A stretch of DNA of 48,875 nucleotides, taken from positions 1 to 48,875 of the forward strand of contig JAKAYA010000012.1 in the NCBI GenBank assembly GCA_021826965.1, given 5' to 3'. Of this stretch, positions 32,413-41,670 are shown one piece after another. The position numbers and the translations under genes are program-made. The stretch is from Nitrospirota bacterium (GTDB lineage Bacteria > Nitrospirota > Leptospirillia > Leptospirillales > Leptospirillaceae). The notes below the pieces were generated by a model, which saw only the letters and a program-made list of their open reading frames with translations, made no database searches and had not been told where the DNA came from. Every line of letters starts with the position of its first letter. Within the stretch, counting starts at the first letter, position 1.

Positions 32413-34076
32413 ACGGCAATACAAAAGGGCTCAAGCCGAGCCTGATCCAGACATTGTCCCGGCTTTTCCGGAGGAGAGTCCCTCCCGACTTGTGGGTTAC
32501 GGCCGAACTGATGAATGCCATGGCCGAGATCAGCCACGAAACGGGGAGGCAGACCGGCATCCTGCTGTCGCGGGAAGGCACCGTTCAGGACGTGATCGTG
32601 GGAACACCCCAGGAAATCTATATCGAAAAGCTCCCCGCCTCCCGCGGCGGCGACCATCTGTTGCGGGGATTGACGCTCGTCCATACCCACATCAAGGGGG
32701 AACCGCTGTCGAAGGATGATCTGAACGATCTGGCCCTTCTTCGTCTGGACGCCCAGATCGTCGTCCATATGAAGCCCAAACTGCCGCAGGTGGACAGCTT
32801 TTCTCTCGCGACTTTGGATCCTGATCCAAAGGCCCCTCTTCCCTGGACCCTTGAAGCCAATCTGCGCGTCTCTCCAGGAAACCTGGCCGGACACGACCGC
32901 ATCCGCGCCATCGAAGAGGAAATGCGACGCGTCCGGACATCTTCCCGCCATCATCTCTCCGATCGGGAGCGGGCGATTCTGGTATCCGCCTCTCCCGATT
33001 CGGTCGCGAGCCAGGAGGAAAACATCCGGGAACTGGAAGAACTCGCATTGTCGGCGGGAGTCGACGTGCTGGGGAAGGAAATCCAGAAAACACCCTCCTA
33101 CCATCCCAGCACGCTTCTGAGCCGGGATCGCCTCAAGAGTCTCATCATCCACGCCCTCCACGTCCAGGCCAGCCTGATCATCTTCGAACAGAACCTGTCT
33201 CCCGTTCAGGTGAAGACGATTGCCGACATGACCGAACTGAAGGTGATCGACCGGACCCAGCTGATCCTCGACATCTTCGCCAGACGGGCCCACTCCAGCG
33301 ACGGAAAGCTCCAGGTCGAGCTGGCACAGCTCCGCTATCTCCTTCCCCGGCTCGAAAGGCGTTCGACCGCCCTTTCCCGTCTGACCGGCGGCATCGGAGG
33401 GCGGGGACCGGGAGAAACCCGTCTCGAGGAAGACAGGAGACGGGTCCGCGACCGAATCGGGCATCTGTCGGAAAAGCTCGACCGGGTTGCACTGGAACGC
33501 CAGCACCGCAAAGAGCGCAGAAAAGAGCGGGACATTCCCGTCGTTTCGCTGGTCGGATATACCAACGTGGGGAAATCGACCCTCCTGAACCAGCTGACCG
33601 GGAGTTCCGTCCTGACGGAAAACCGCATGTTCGCAACCCTGGATCCGACGACGCGGCGTCTTCGCTTCCCCCGGGAACGAGAAATCATCCTGACCGACAC
33701 GGTGGGGTTTATCCGGAATCTGCCCGGAGATCTTCGGCGGGCCTTTCTGGCAACCTTCGACGAACTCAAGGAGGCCCATCTTCTCCTGCACGTGGCCGAC
33801 GCTTCGCATCCAAAAGTGGAAGAACAGATCGAACGCGTCGAGGAGCTCCTGAAAGAGATGGAAATCGACCGCATACCCCGGCTCCTGATCATGAACAAGA
33901 CCGACCGGCTGTCTCCGGAAGACAGGGGAATCCTGAAATCCCGGTTCCCCGGAGCCTTCCAGGTGGCGGCACTGGAGAGAACGACGCTCCTTCCCCTTCT
34001 CGAAGAGATGGAACGACGTCTTTTTTCGCGATCCCTGAACGATGATCCCGACCGGATCCTCGCTGTCCGGAAATAA
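32409..34076 (+). CDS. hflX: GTPase HflX
   Basis: 555 residues from a GTG in a GTGA overlap with the preceding gene. The N-terminal HflX domain covers about 1-350 (with a TALSRLTGGIGGRGPGETRLE segment), followed by the G-domain: GYTNVGKSTLLNQ (G1), DPTTRRL (G2 region), DTVGFIR (G3) and NKTD (G4). Ribosome-associated GTPase that splits stalled or stress-inactivated ribosomes. Length is above E. coli HflX (426) because of an extended N-terminal region, as in some other phyla. Confidence 0.94.
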   Translation: MNGNTKGLKPSLIQTLSRLFRRRVPPDLWVTAELMNAMAEISHETGRQTGILLSREGTVQDVIVGTPQEIYIEKLPASRGGDHLLRGLTLVHTHIKGEPLSKDDLNDLALLRLDAQIVVHMKPKLPQVDSFSLATLDPDPKAPLPWTLEANLRVSPGNLAGHDRIRAIEEEMRRVRTSSRHHLSDRERAILVSASPDSVASQEENIRELEELALSAGVDVLGKEIQKTPSYHPSTLLSRDRLKSLIIHALHVQASLIIFEQNLSPVQVKTIADMTELKVIDRTQLILDIFARRAHSSDGKLQVELAQLRYLLPRLERRSTALSRLTGGIGGRGPGETRLEEDRRRVRDRIGHLSEKLDRVALERQHRKERRKERDIPVVSLVGYTNVGKSTLLNQLTGSSVLTENRMFATLDPTTRRLRFPREREIILTDTVGFIRNLPGDLRRAFLATFDELKEAHLLLHVADASHPKVEEQIERVEELLKEMEIDRIPRLLIMNKTDRLSPEDRGILKSRFPGAFQVAALERTTLLPLLEEMERRLFSRSLNDDPDRILAVRK

Positions 34077-34077
34077 C

Positions 34078-34569
34078 ATGCCACTTCTCGACGTCCCGCA
34101 CACCCTGTGTCAGTCCTGCCGGCAATGTTGCCACTTTTTCCTCCCGCCGGAAATGACGCCTTTCGCCTCCCGGGAGGAATCGGGCCACCTTCCCCCGGAA
34201 TTCCACCCGACGAAAGAACCGATCGCCCTGCTCGTCGGAACCCGGGAAGGGTTTCCGGTCTCGACATGTTCCCGTCTCGAAGAATCCTCCTTCTCATGCC
34301 GGAGTTGGCCGGAACACCCTCTGGACTGCCGGATCTACCCGCTTGTTTTTACCATCGAACAGGGAGAACCCTTCATCGCTCTCGATACCACATGCCCCTA
34401 CGCTGCCGAAAAACCCGCGAGCTGGTTTCAGGAAAAGGCAATGGAACTTCGTGACCGTTACTGGAATGCCTGGACCATCGAACACAAAAAGGCGCTTTGC
34501 CAGCAGTTCGCCCTGGACACCTTTCCCGAACGCCGCCTCCTCCTCCGTCTCGATACATTTTTGCCGTGA
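34078..34569 (+). CDS. YkgJ-family cysteine-cluster protein
   Basis: 163 residues. The motif CQSCRQCC near the start is characteristic of the YkgJ (PF03692) family, thought to bind iron or zinc; further Cys are in STCSRL, SCRSW and DCRIYPL, giving the C-x(n)-CRxYP set. Start at ATG 34078 just after hflX. Functions of these proteins are not well known. It overlaps the next gene by a GTGA junction. Confidence 0.82.
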   Translation: MPLLDVPHTLCQSCRQCCHFFLPPEMTPFASREESGHLPPEFHPTKEPIALLVGTREGFPVSTCSRLEESSFSCRSWPEHPLDCRIYPLVFTIEQGEPFIALDTTCPYAAEKPASWFQEKAMELRDRYWNAWTIEHKKALCQQFALDTFPERRLLLRLDTFLP

Positions 34570-35522
34570 ACGAATCTCCCGTCGTCTTTCGTTCCATGGA
34601 AGACGACCCCCGAACGCTCCTCTGCCGGCTTGAATCGCTTCTTCCCTCCTCCCTGCTTCCGGATCTTTCGAACGCACATCCCCTTTCTCTCCTCCTCTAC
34701 GACCGGGGACTGACCTTTCTGGAAGGCACCTGGGAAGGGAAACCCTTTCTGGCGGTCGACAGCCACGGGTACACCTTTCTCCCGGCCCCGCCCCCCTGGA
34801 CTCTTCCCCCCGAAGGATCCTCCGACAAAATTCTCGGGGCGCCCCGATTCTGGATCACCCTGGCCGACACCCTCCTCCTCCGCAATAACGGCGTTGCCGG
34901 CCACCTGGACGCCCTGCCCGATACTTTTTGCGTGGATGGTTTTTCGCGCCCGGACCTTTCCGAAACGGAAGTCCTTCTGGCCTCTTCCGACTGGAATCAT
35001 CTGACCGGGTCCCGTCACAAGACCCATCGGTGGGAAAAGAACCAACTCTTCCGGAAAGCGCCGGGCGCGCTCGTTCGACCTTGGGAACCCCGCTTCCGCA
35101 GAAGCTCTCAAGAACTTCTCGAGCGTTTTTTTTCCGAAAAAGCCAAAAAAACCACGGGCGACCAGGACCGGATCCTGCTGGAAGACCAGTGGCGAGCGCA
35201 TGAGAAAGCGTTGGCTTCATCGGAGGAACTGGGGTTGTCCGGCTTCGTGGTCCTTTCGGACGGCCGGGTCCGGGGAATCGGCTGGTTCGCCGTTCTCCCC
35301 GACAGACGAGGAGCTATCCAGTACCTGGAAGCCCGTGAACCGGGCCTGACCGGAATTGCCGTCCTTTTGACATACCACTTTTTTCTCTTCCATCCCGACG
35401 TTCCTCTCCTGAATATTCAGGGGGACGCCCAAAATCCCGGAATTCAAAGATCCAAAAGACTCGACCTCCCATGCCGGATCTCTCCCGCTTACCGGCTCGG
35501 ACTCGATCCGCATTCCCGATGA
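34566..35522 (+). CDS. DUF2156-like (GNAT-fold) protein
   Basis: 318 residues from a GTG overlapping the previous stop. A core with SRHKTHRWEKNQLFRKAP, then LVRPWEPRFR and a C-terminal AIQYLEAREPGLTGIAVLLTYHF and DNIQGD-like end (NIQGDAQNPGIQRSKRLD) fits the DUF2156 aminoacyltransferase-like fold seen in MprF C-termini. No TM segments, so it is not an MprF synthase. Substrate unknown. Confidence 0.68.
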   Translation: MNESPVVFRSMEDDPRTLLCRLESLLPSSLLPDLSNAHPLSLLLYDRGLTFLEGTWEGKPFLAVDSHGYTFLPAPPPWTLPPEGSSDKILGAPRFWITLADTLLLRNNGVAGHLDALPDTFCVDGFSRPDLSETEVLLASSDWNHLTGSRHKTHRWEKNQLFRKAPGALVRPWEPRFRRSSQELLERFFSEKAKKTTGDQDRILLEDQWRAHEKALASSEELGLSGFVVLSDGRVRGIGWFAVLPDRRGAIQYLEAREPGLTGIAVLLTYHFFLFHPDVPLLNIQGDAQNPGIQRSKRLDLPCRISPAYRLGLDPHSR

Positions 35523-35682
35523 TTCCGCTTTTCCGGTACGATCGTTCCTGGATGTCGGGAGCCAAACGTCTGCCGAAACCCGTCCGGAGGCTTCTGTCTT
35601 GCCCGACATGCCGTTACGGGTTACAATCCAGCCTGTATCCGATTTTGTGCCGCACATGACAAACAGACTCTCAGGAGGTGTT

Positions 35683-36105
35683 ATGGACCTGACGAAACAG
35701 TTTCCCAGGAGCCCCGTCGATCGTCTCGGCGGAATGGACCATCTGAAGAGGGTCATCGACAAGGCCCGCGCCCATGTGGCCGGAACGCTGGGGGAATACA
35801 CATACAACTGCCCCCTGGACCAGGCGTTCTTTTCTTTTTTCGGACTTGATCATGAAAAGTTCGCGCAGGCGGTGAAAGCCCATCCGGACGACCAGGACAT
35901 GCTCTCCTGGGTCCGGGATCAGTCTCCCCGCGCGAAAAACCCGGCAGACATCGACGCATTCAACCGGGACTACGAATCCCGGAGTCCGGACAGTCCCGAA
36001 AAGTGGGACTATTTCCGGTCCGTCCGGGACAGCCTGGCTCCGGGAAGGACCGACATCACCACCTGGATCAAGCTTCTGGATCTGGAAGAAAAAAGGCCCG
36101 TCTGA
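35683..36105 (+). CDS. DUF5069 protein
   Basis: 140 residues, with AGGAGG 5 nt before the ATG at 35683. Typical DUF5069 features: PRSPVDRLGGMDHLKRVIDKARA, GEYTYNCPLDQAFFSFFGLD, and conserved W near the C-terminus. Small soluble proteins of unknown biochemical role. The upstream 160 bp contains only a dubious 46-codon ORF at 35519. Confidence 0.85.
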   Translation: MDLTKQFPRSPVDRLGGMDHLKRVIDKARAHVAGTLGEYTYNCPLDQAFFSFFGLDHEKFAQAVKAHPDDQDMLSWVRDQSPRAKNPADIDAFNRDYESRSPDSPEKWDYFRSVRDSLAPGRTDITTWIKLLDLEEKRPV

Positions 36106-36166
36106 CCGGACGAAGCCGTCCGCCGGAACGAACCTTCTGAACTGACCCTCCCCGAAGGAGAAACGG

Positions 36167-37597
36167 ATGTTGCGCGCGCACACTGATCACCGATCCCGCT
36201 CTGTCCCCGGCCTGCTGCCGGGACTTTTTCTTGCCCTGCTCATAAGCCTTCTTGTTTCTCCCCTCAAGAGTCTGGCCGAACAGGGACCTTTTCCCGGTTC
36301 GGAGTTCCATCCGACACCCGTTCTCCATACCTATCCGAACGGCTTGCGCCTGATCTACGTCGAAGACCCCTATTCGCCGATCGTGACTTTCCAGGTCTGG
36401 TACAAGGTCGGTTCCATCGATGAAAAGCGGGGGAAAACCGGCATTTCCCACTTTCTCGAACACATGATGTTTACCGGAACCACCCGATACCCGCATGGCG
36501 TCCTCGACCAGAAGATCAACGCGGTCGGCGGGCAAAGCAATGCCTTTACCGATTATGACTTCACGGCCTTCTTCGAAAACACGGCCCCACGCTATATTAC
36601 GATCGGGGAAAAAATCGAATCGGACCGCATGAACAACCTTCTCCTCTCCGAAAAACAGCTGGAGAGGGAACGCCGGATCGTTCTGGAAGAACGCCGGAAC
36701 GACTACGACGACCCGACCCAGAAACTGGTCGAGCAGGTCTATGCCAAAGCCTTCCGGGTCCACCCCTACCACAATCCCGTCATCGGATGGGAACCCGACA
36801 TCCAGCATCTGTCACAGTCGGATCTTCGTCACTATTACCGGACGTTCTATATGCCCAACAACGCGACCATCATCGTGGTGGGGCCTGTCAACGGCCCGGA
36901 ACTCGTGAGCCAGGTCGGACAGACCTTCGGCTCGCTTCCCGCCGGATCTCCTCCCGCTCCCCGGATTCCGGACGAACCGGTACAGAAAGGTCTCCGGTTC
37001 ACCGTGGTCCACAAAGCGGCCATGCTTCCGGTGACCATGATGGCATTCCATGTTCCCAACTTCAAAAGTCCCGACTCCTACGCCCTGACGGTCCTCTCGA
37101 CGCTTCTCTCGGGCGGGCGTTCCTCCATCCTCTACCGGACGATGGTCTACCAGAACGCCGTGGCGGTCGATGCGGAAGGGGACTACGAGCCTCTGACAAA
37201 AGGTCCGGCCCTGTTCTACTTCTATGCCCAGGGACTGCCGAAGGTCAAACCTCCCGTCCTTCGGAGAAGATTTGAAAACGTGATCGTGTCCCTTCAGAAA
37301 ACGGCCGTGAGTTCCGCCGCGCTGGAACGGGCGAAAAAGCAGGTCATATCGGCGTTCCTGATGAGCCAGGAATCGACATTCGGACTGGGGATGATGCTGG
37401 GTGAAATGGCCAGCATCGGCGTGCCGCTCGACTATCTGGACACCTATGTGGATCGCATCCGTCAGGTTTCGGCAGAGGATGTCCGTCGCGTCGCCCGGAC
37501 CTACCTCGTCCACTCGAACGAAACCATCGGCTATCTCTATCCGACGGGAGCTCCCAGGAATCCTTCATTCGCGCGCCCCAACCGAATCGTCCGCTAA
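36167..37597 (+). CDS. Exported M16 zinc metallopeptidase (catalytic subunit)
   Basis: 476 residues. Signal peptide of about 36 residues, then an M16 domain with the inverted zinc motif HFLEHMMF (HxxEH, about residue 100) and the downstream Glu in RRIVLEERRNDYDDP. R/Y residues of the C-lobe (NNATIIVVGPV, GGRSSILYRTM) complete the active clamshell. Periplasmic protease, here paired with a non-catalytic partner (37626-39071) as in the two-subunit M16B type. AAGGAG lies 8 nt before the ATG. Confidence 0.92.
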   Translation: MLRAHTDHRSRSVPGLLPGLFLALLISLLVSPLKSLAEQGPFPGSEFHPTPVLHTYPNGLRLIYVEDPYSPIVTFQVWYKVGSIDEKRGKTGISHFLEHMMFTGTTRYPHGVLDQKINAVGGQSNAFTDYDFTAFFENTAPRYITIGEKIESDRMNNLLLSEKQLERERRIVLEERRNDYDDPTQKLVEQVYAKAFRVHPYHNPVIGWEPDIQHLSQSDLRHYYRTFYMPNNATIIVVGPVNGPELVSQVGQTFGSLPAGSPPAPRIPDEPVQKGLRFTVVHKAAMLPVTMMAFHVPNFKSPDSYALTVLSTLLSGGRSSILYRTMVYQNAVAVDAEGDYEPLTKGPALFYFYAQGLPKVKPPVLRRRFENVIVSLQKTAVSSAALERAKKQVISAFLMSQESTFGLGMMLGEMASIGVPLDYLDTYVDRIRQVSAEDVRRVARTYLVHSNETIGYLYPTGAPRNPSFARPNRIVR

Positions 37598-37625
37598 AAC
37601 AGGCCACTTCAAAGAAGGAGCCATC

Positions 37626-39071
37626 ATGAAACAGGAGCACACAACCCGTATATCCCTGGCCCTGGCAGCGGCCTTTTTGCTTTCGGGATGCGCGGCCACC
37701 TCCCCCGCCACGCCTTCCGTCTCCGCTCCCGCGCGGTCCGCTTCTCCCTTCGAAGCCCGAGACGTTCCGGTCCTCCACAGCCACGTATACCGGACCGTTC
37801 TTCCCAACGGTCTGACCGTGGTCGTGATACCCCGCCCCGTCGTTCCCGTCGTTTCTTTCCGGATTGGAATTCTGGCGGGATCCGCCCGCGATCCCGCAGG
37901 CAAGGGGGGAGTCGCGGATCTGACCGCATCCCTCCTGAACCGGGGCACTTCCACCCGGGATGCGCTCACACTGTTCCGGCAGATCGATGAAACAGGAGGG
38001 AGCCTGGAAGCCACTGCCGGACGGGACATGACCACCGTGTCCGGCAAGGTCCTGACCTCCGACCTGTCCTCCCTGTTCGGCGTCGCAGCCGACATGGTCC
38101 TGAACCCGGTGTTCCCCGAAAAAGAATTCCGGCACAATCTCCTGCAGGCGAAAGCCGGCCTCATGGACGAAAAAGATCACGCGGGCCCCGTCGCGCGAAA
38201 CCTTTTCTACAAGACTCTCTACGGAAACGGACCCTATGGCCACCCGGCTTCAGGGACGCTCCGGTCCGTCTCCCGCATCACTCTCCGGGACATCCGGACC
38301 TTCTATCGGACCGAATATCGACCGGACCGGACGATCGTGACCTTCGCCGGAGACATCACTCCGGAAAAAGCCCTGAAACTCGTCCGGTCTGTTTTCGGCT
38401 CCTGGAAATCCGACGTTTCAACCGCACTTCCCCCGTCGACCGGTAACGACGACCAGACTCCCCTTCCGACCCGACAAACGATCCTTGTGAACAGGCCCCA
38501 GTTCGCGCAAGCGATGGTCATGATGGGAACTCCGGGAATCCGCCGAAACGATCCGGCTTTCTACAGCGCCCTGGTCATGAACGAAATTCTGGGAGGCACC
38601 ACCACATCGCGGCTGAACCATGTGGTCCGACAAAAGAACGGACTCGTCTATTACATCTACAGCGGGTTTGACGCCCAACGCCATTCGGGTCCCTTCTTCG
38701 TCGTCTTTCAGACGTTCCCCCCCAACACTCCGAAGGTCATCTCCCTTTCTCAGAAACTTCTCCGGGACATGAAAGAGCGACCGGTCTCGGACCAGGAGGT
38801 CGAGACCACCCGGAACAATATTCTGGGACAATTCCCTTTCCGCGTGGACACGGATGACCGGATCGCCTCCCTCCTTCTTTACATCGAAGCCTATGACCTC
38901 GGGCTCGGGTACTTTACCGACTACCCGGACAGTGTCCGGAAAGTCACGCCACAGTCGGTCCAGGAAGCGGCGAAAAATCTCCTCCATCCTGAACATCTGG
39001 TCACGGTCGTCGTCGGACCGATTCCCAAAACCGGCATGCGTCCCAACGGCAAGGACGTTGTCGTCCAGTAG
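37626..39071 (+). CDS. M16-family lipoprotein, non-catalytic partner
   Basis: 481 residues. Lipoprotein signal with lipobox LLSGC (Cys at about 21) anchors it to a membrane. The M16 fold is clear (PNGLTVVVIPRPVVPVVSFRIGI, RTEYRPDRTIVTFAGDI, LNHVVRQKNGLVY). The zinc motif position reads GVADLTASLLNRG where the catalytic partner has HFLEH, so the active site is absent. It starts 28 bp after the catalytic gene with GGAG upstream. The pair should form a periplasmic heterodimer, tethered by lipid. Confidence 0.92.
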   Translation: MKQEHTTRISLALAAAFLLSGCAATSPATPSVSAPARSASPFEARDVPVLHSHVYRTVLPNGLTVVVIPRPVVPVVSFRIGILAGSARDPAGKGGVADLTASLLNRGTSTRDALTLFRQIDETGGSLEATAGRDMTTVSGKVLTSDLSSLFGVAADMVLNPVFPEKEFRHNLLQAKAGLMDEKDHAGPVARNLFYKTLYGNGPYGHPASGTLRSVSRITLRDIRTFYRTEYRPDRTIVTFAGDITPEKALKLVRSVFGSWKSDVSTALPPSTGNDDQTPLPTRQTILVNRPQFAQAMVMMGTPGIRRNDPAFYSALVMNEILGGTTTSRLNHVVRQKNGLVYYIYSGFDAQRHSGPFFVVFQTFPPNTPKVISLSQKLLRDMKERPVSDQEVETTRNNILGQFPFRVDTDDRIASLLLYIEAYDLGLGYFTDYPDSVRKVTPQSVQEAAKNLLHPEHLVTVVVGPIPKTGMRPNGKDVVVQ

Positions 39072-39092
39072 GGCTCCCTCTTCTTTCTCCAG

Positions 39093-39123
39093 ACAGGACG
39101 GGCGTTGTCTTCACCCGTCCTGT
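39093..39123. terminator. Hairpin between convergent genes
   Basis: A perfect 10-bp stem, ACAGGACGGG (39093-39102) and CCCGTCCTGT (39114-39123), with an 11-nt loop. It lies between the M16 lipoprotein stop and the AAA gene stop. Neither side has a long T-run, so it could slow both transcripts but intrinsic termination is not assured. Confidence 0.6.
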
Positions 39124-39129
39124 TCCATA

Positions 39130-40413
39130 TCATCCGGCTTCTTTGACAGCTCCGAAAGTGCGTGCCAGGACTTCCTGTACGCCCCGGACCTGCTCCCTGT
39201 CCGGGAGTCCCTGCCGGTCGTGCATGACCAGTCTGTCGACCCAAAGATACCGGGCAATCCTCTCCGGATCCGCGCCATCGGCCACCATCTTTCCCCAGTT
39301 TTTCAAATGACGGGTGGAAAGCGGAGCCGACAGACTTCCCATCCGGTAAGCTTCTCTCAACGACAGGGCGACATGCATCATCCGGTCGGCCATATCCGGA
39401 AGAACACCCATATCGAGCAGGATCCGTTTCTCGAGGCGGGCATCGTAGTCCATGAACACCATCCCCGGGAACCGGTCCAGAAGCGACCAGTCCAGTTCCC
39501 GCGTCTGTCCGTACCCGTCTCCCATATTGCATGTCGCGCAGAAGACGAGCCTGTCCAGCGGGCTCGCAAAGCGCTCTCCGGTCGTAAAATCGAAAAGTTC
39601 ATAATGCCCCAGGACCGGATCTATCGCCTTCAGGATCAGGTTCAGTGCGGAGGTGGAAGACCGGTTCAATTCGTCGAAGACGACCGTCAGACGTTCCCCT
39701 CCGGACGCCCGGCGAAAGGCCGAGCGAAGAGGCCCCTCTGCGCGGTCCCAGTCTCCGAAAAGACGGGAGAGGGATCCGATTTCAACTTCCGGATGTTCGA
39801 AGGCCATGGCTCGGAGACTTCTGGCCTTCTCCGCCGGAGAAACCGGGACCGGACGGTTCAGAAGATCATAGTCTTCCATTCCATCCGAACAGCAAATCAG
39901 AACAATTGCGTTCCCGGGCCTTCCGGACGCTTCCGGACGCAAACACCCCATCACCACTTCCGACGTCTTGCCCGATCCGGTCGGACCATAAACCAGAACC
40001 GGGAGACCTTCGTCCAGAAGTTTCGCGATGTCTTCCCGGACCGTCGAAACCGGAAAAGAATCTTCTCCGGAAGGGAGAGCCGTTTGGGTTTTTTCGTCCT
40101 GCCTCACACGATTTCCGTCTGAAGGCACTTCTTCGGAGGAATCCTTTTCCGGCTTTTTGGAAAAAAATGCTCGGTAAACCGCAAAGAGAACCGCACCCCC
40201 GATCAGGATGATTTCGACAAGCAGTATCCGGGAAACAGGCGCCCATCCGAACGTCCTGGCAAGAAGACCGGCGAAAATCGACAGGCTGGAATAACCGAAC
40301 AGGAACCGGACCCACGGAGGACTCCGTACGAGCAGATAGGCACCCAACGTATACAAAAAGACCAGACCAAAATATCCGAGCACTCCCCCGAGAGCCACCA
40401 TCCAATTTTTCAT
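39130..40413 (-). CDS. Membrane-tethered MoxR/CbbQ-like AAA+ ATPase
   Basis: 427 residues. N-terminal hydrophobic segments (about 5-30, 40-52 and 60-85) place the protein in the membrane, an unusual feature for this class. A linker rich in charged residues follows, then an AAA+ domain with Walker A GPTGSGKTS (about 141), Walker B VVFDELNR, sensor 1 (CATCNMGDG) and sensor-2 Arg. Related MoxR/CbbQ/NirQ proteins act as ATP-driven activators or chaperones. It starts 39 bp after the CPA1 antiporter gene ends, so both may be cotranscribed. Confidence 0.87.
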   Translation of the reverse strand: MKNWMVALGGVLGYFGLVFLYTLGAYLLVRSPPWVRFLFGYSSLSIFAGLLARTFGWAPVSRILLVEIILIGGAVLFAVYRAFFSKKPEKDSSEEVPSDGNRVRQDEKTQTALPSGEDSFPVSTVREDIAKLLDEGLPVLVYGPTGSGKTSEVVMGCLRPEASGRPGNAIVLICCSDGMEDYDLLNRPVPVSPAEKARSLRAMAFEHPEVEIGSLSRLFGDWDRAEGPLRSAFRRASGGERLTVVFDELNRSSTSALNLILKAIDPVLGHYELFDFTTGERFASPLDRLVFCATCNMGDGYGQTRELDWSLLDRFPGMVFMDYDARLEKRILLDMGVLPDMADRMMHVALSLREAYRMGSLSAPLSTRHLKNWGKMVADGADPERIARYLWVDRLVMHDRQGLPDREQVRGVQEVLARTFGAVKEAG

Positions 40414-40452
40414 GCCGATCCTCCGGAAGGCCCGGAAAGCCGGTTCTGCGTT

Positions 40453-41670
40453 CTATTTCAACGGAGGAAGAGGGGAATCCCCGGTGCCGGGATTCAGCCC
40501 CAGCCTCTTCAGAACCGGTCCGACCGTCAATCCCTGGACCACAATAGAAAACGCCACAACCGCGAATGTCATGGAAACGATCTCGTTCTTGGCGGGAAAG
40601 TCTTCCGGCAACCCCAGGGAGAGAGCAAGAGCCAGCGGACCCCGGATCCCGCCCCAGACGAGAATGTGCTGGAAGCTTGAGGGGATGCTCCATCGCCCGC
40701 CCCGGAAGAGGCTGCTGATCGGATAGACCGTTCCGGCGCGGCTCAAAAGAACGACAATAATCGCCACCAGAAGAGACACCCCGTCCGACAGAAATTTTTC
40801 ATGCGAGATCCGGATTCCGATCAACACGAAGATCACCGAGTTGATCAGGAACGCAATAGTTTCCCAGAGGGCGAGCATCGCATCTCGTCCCTCCCGGGAA
40901 AACCCGGGGAACGGGCGGGAGTTTCCGATCGTGATGCCCGTGACCACACAGGCCAGAATCCCCGACAGATGGAAGGAATCGGCGAGCGTGAAGGACCCGA
41001 AGGCGGCGACGAACGTCAGCAGATTGCTGACCATCCGGTCCTCGCTCCGCCGGACCAGAAGATGAATGATCCACGAAACGAAAAACCCGCAGAGAAGGCT
41101 CCCGCCCCCCAGGACAAGGATTTGCCAGGACAGGTCGACAAACCCGTCCGGACGGGATCCGGGTTCGGACATGGACAAAACGAGTCCGAACAGCACCACC
41201 CCTGCCACATCGTTGAAAAGACTCTCGGACTCCACCAGGAGCCGGAGTCTTCCCTGAATCCGGAGATTTTTGAAGAGAGCAATGACAGCGACCGGATCCG
41301 TCGTGGCGATCAGGGCACCGAACGTCATCGCCGGAAGCCATTGCCAATGGAGGATCCAGTGCATTCCGGCCGCGGTCATGCCCATGGACAGGACGACTCC
41401 GACAGAGGCCAGCAACAGGACAGGCAGAAGATCGCGCTCCATCTTTTTCCAGGGAATGCTGAGGGCTCCTTCGAACACGAGCGGTGGAAGGAAGACCCCG
41501 AAAATCAGATCCTTGGTCAGATGAATGCGGGGAGCATACGGCAACAGGGTCAGAAGGCCCCCCGCCAGCACGAGGGAAACGCTGTCGGGAATCCGGATGC
41601 GCCGCCCGAGAATCGAAGCCACGGCGGCAACCACCAGAAGAAGCTCGAGATTGGTGATCGTCAAGGACAC
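40453..41670 (-). CDS. CPA1-family Na+/H+ antiporter (NhaP-like)
   Basis: 405 residues, about 12 TM helices, from a GTG at 41670. Characteristic ALIATTDPVAVIALFK (TDP motif) and ESESLFNDVAGVVLF (ND motif) sit on the discontinuous helices. No long cytosolic tail. Expels Na+ or K+ in exchange for protons; useful for pH control in acidic or saline places. Upstream region 41671-42339 contains no clear gene. The MoxR-like gene follows it. Confidence 0.94.
   Translation of the reverse strand: MSLTITNLELLLVVAAVASILGRRIRIPDSVSLVLAGGLLTLLPYAPRIHLTKDLIFGVFLPPLVFEGALSIPWKKMERDLLPVLLLASVGVVLSMGMTAAGMHWILHWQWLPAMTFGALIATTDPVAVIALFKNLRIQGRLRLLVESESLFNDVAGVVLFGLVLSMSEPGSRPDGFVDLSWQILVLGGGSLLCGFFVSWIIHLLVRRSEDRMVSNLLTFVAAFGSFTLADSFHLSGILACVVTGITIGNSRPFPGFSREGRDAMLALWETIAFLINSVIFVLIGIRISHEKFLSDGVSLLVAIIVVLLSRAGTVYPISSLFRGGRWSIPSSFQHILVWGGIRGPLALALSLGLPEDFPAKNEIVSMTFAVVAFSIVVQGLTVGPVLKRLGLNPGTGDSPLPPLK

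Noticed and set aside
35519-35659. 46-codon ORF starting in an ATGA overlap after the DUF2156-like gene
   Set aside because: Start position is suggestive, but there is no ribosome site, no motif beyond a CxxC, and it could be a chance frame.
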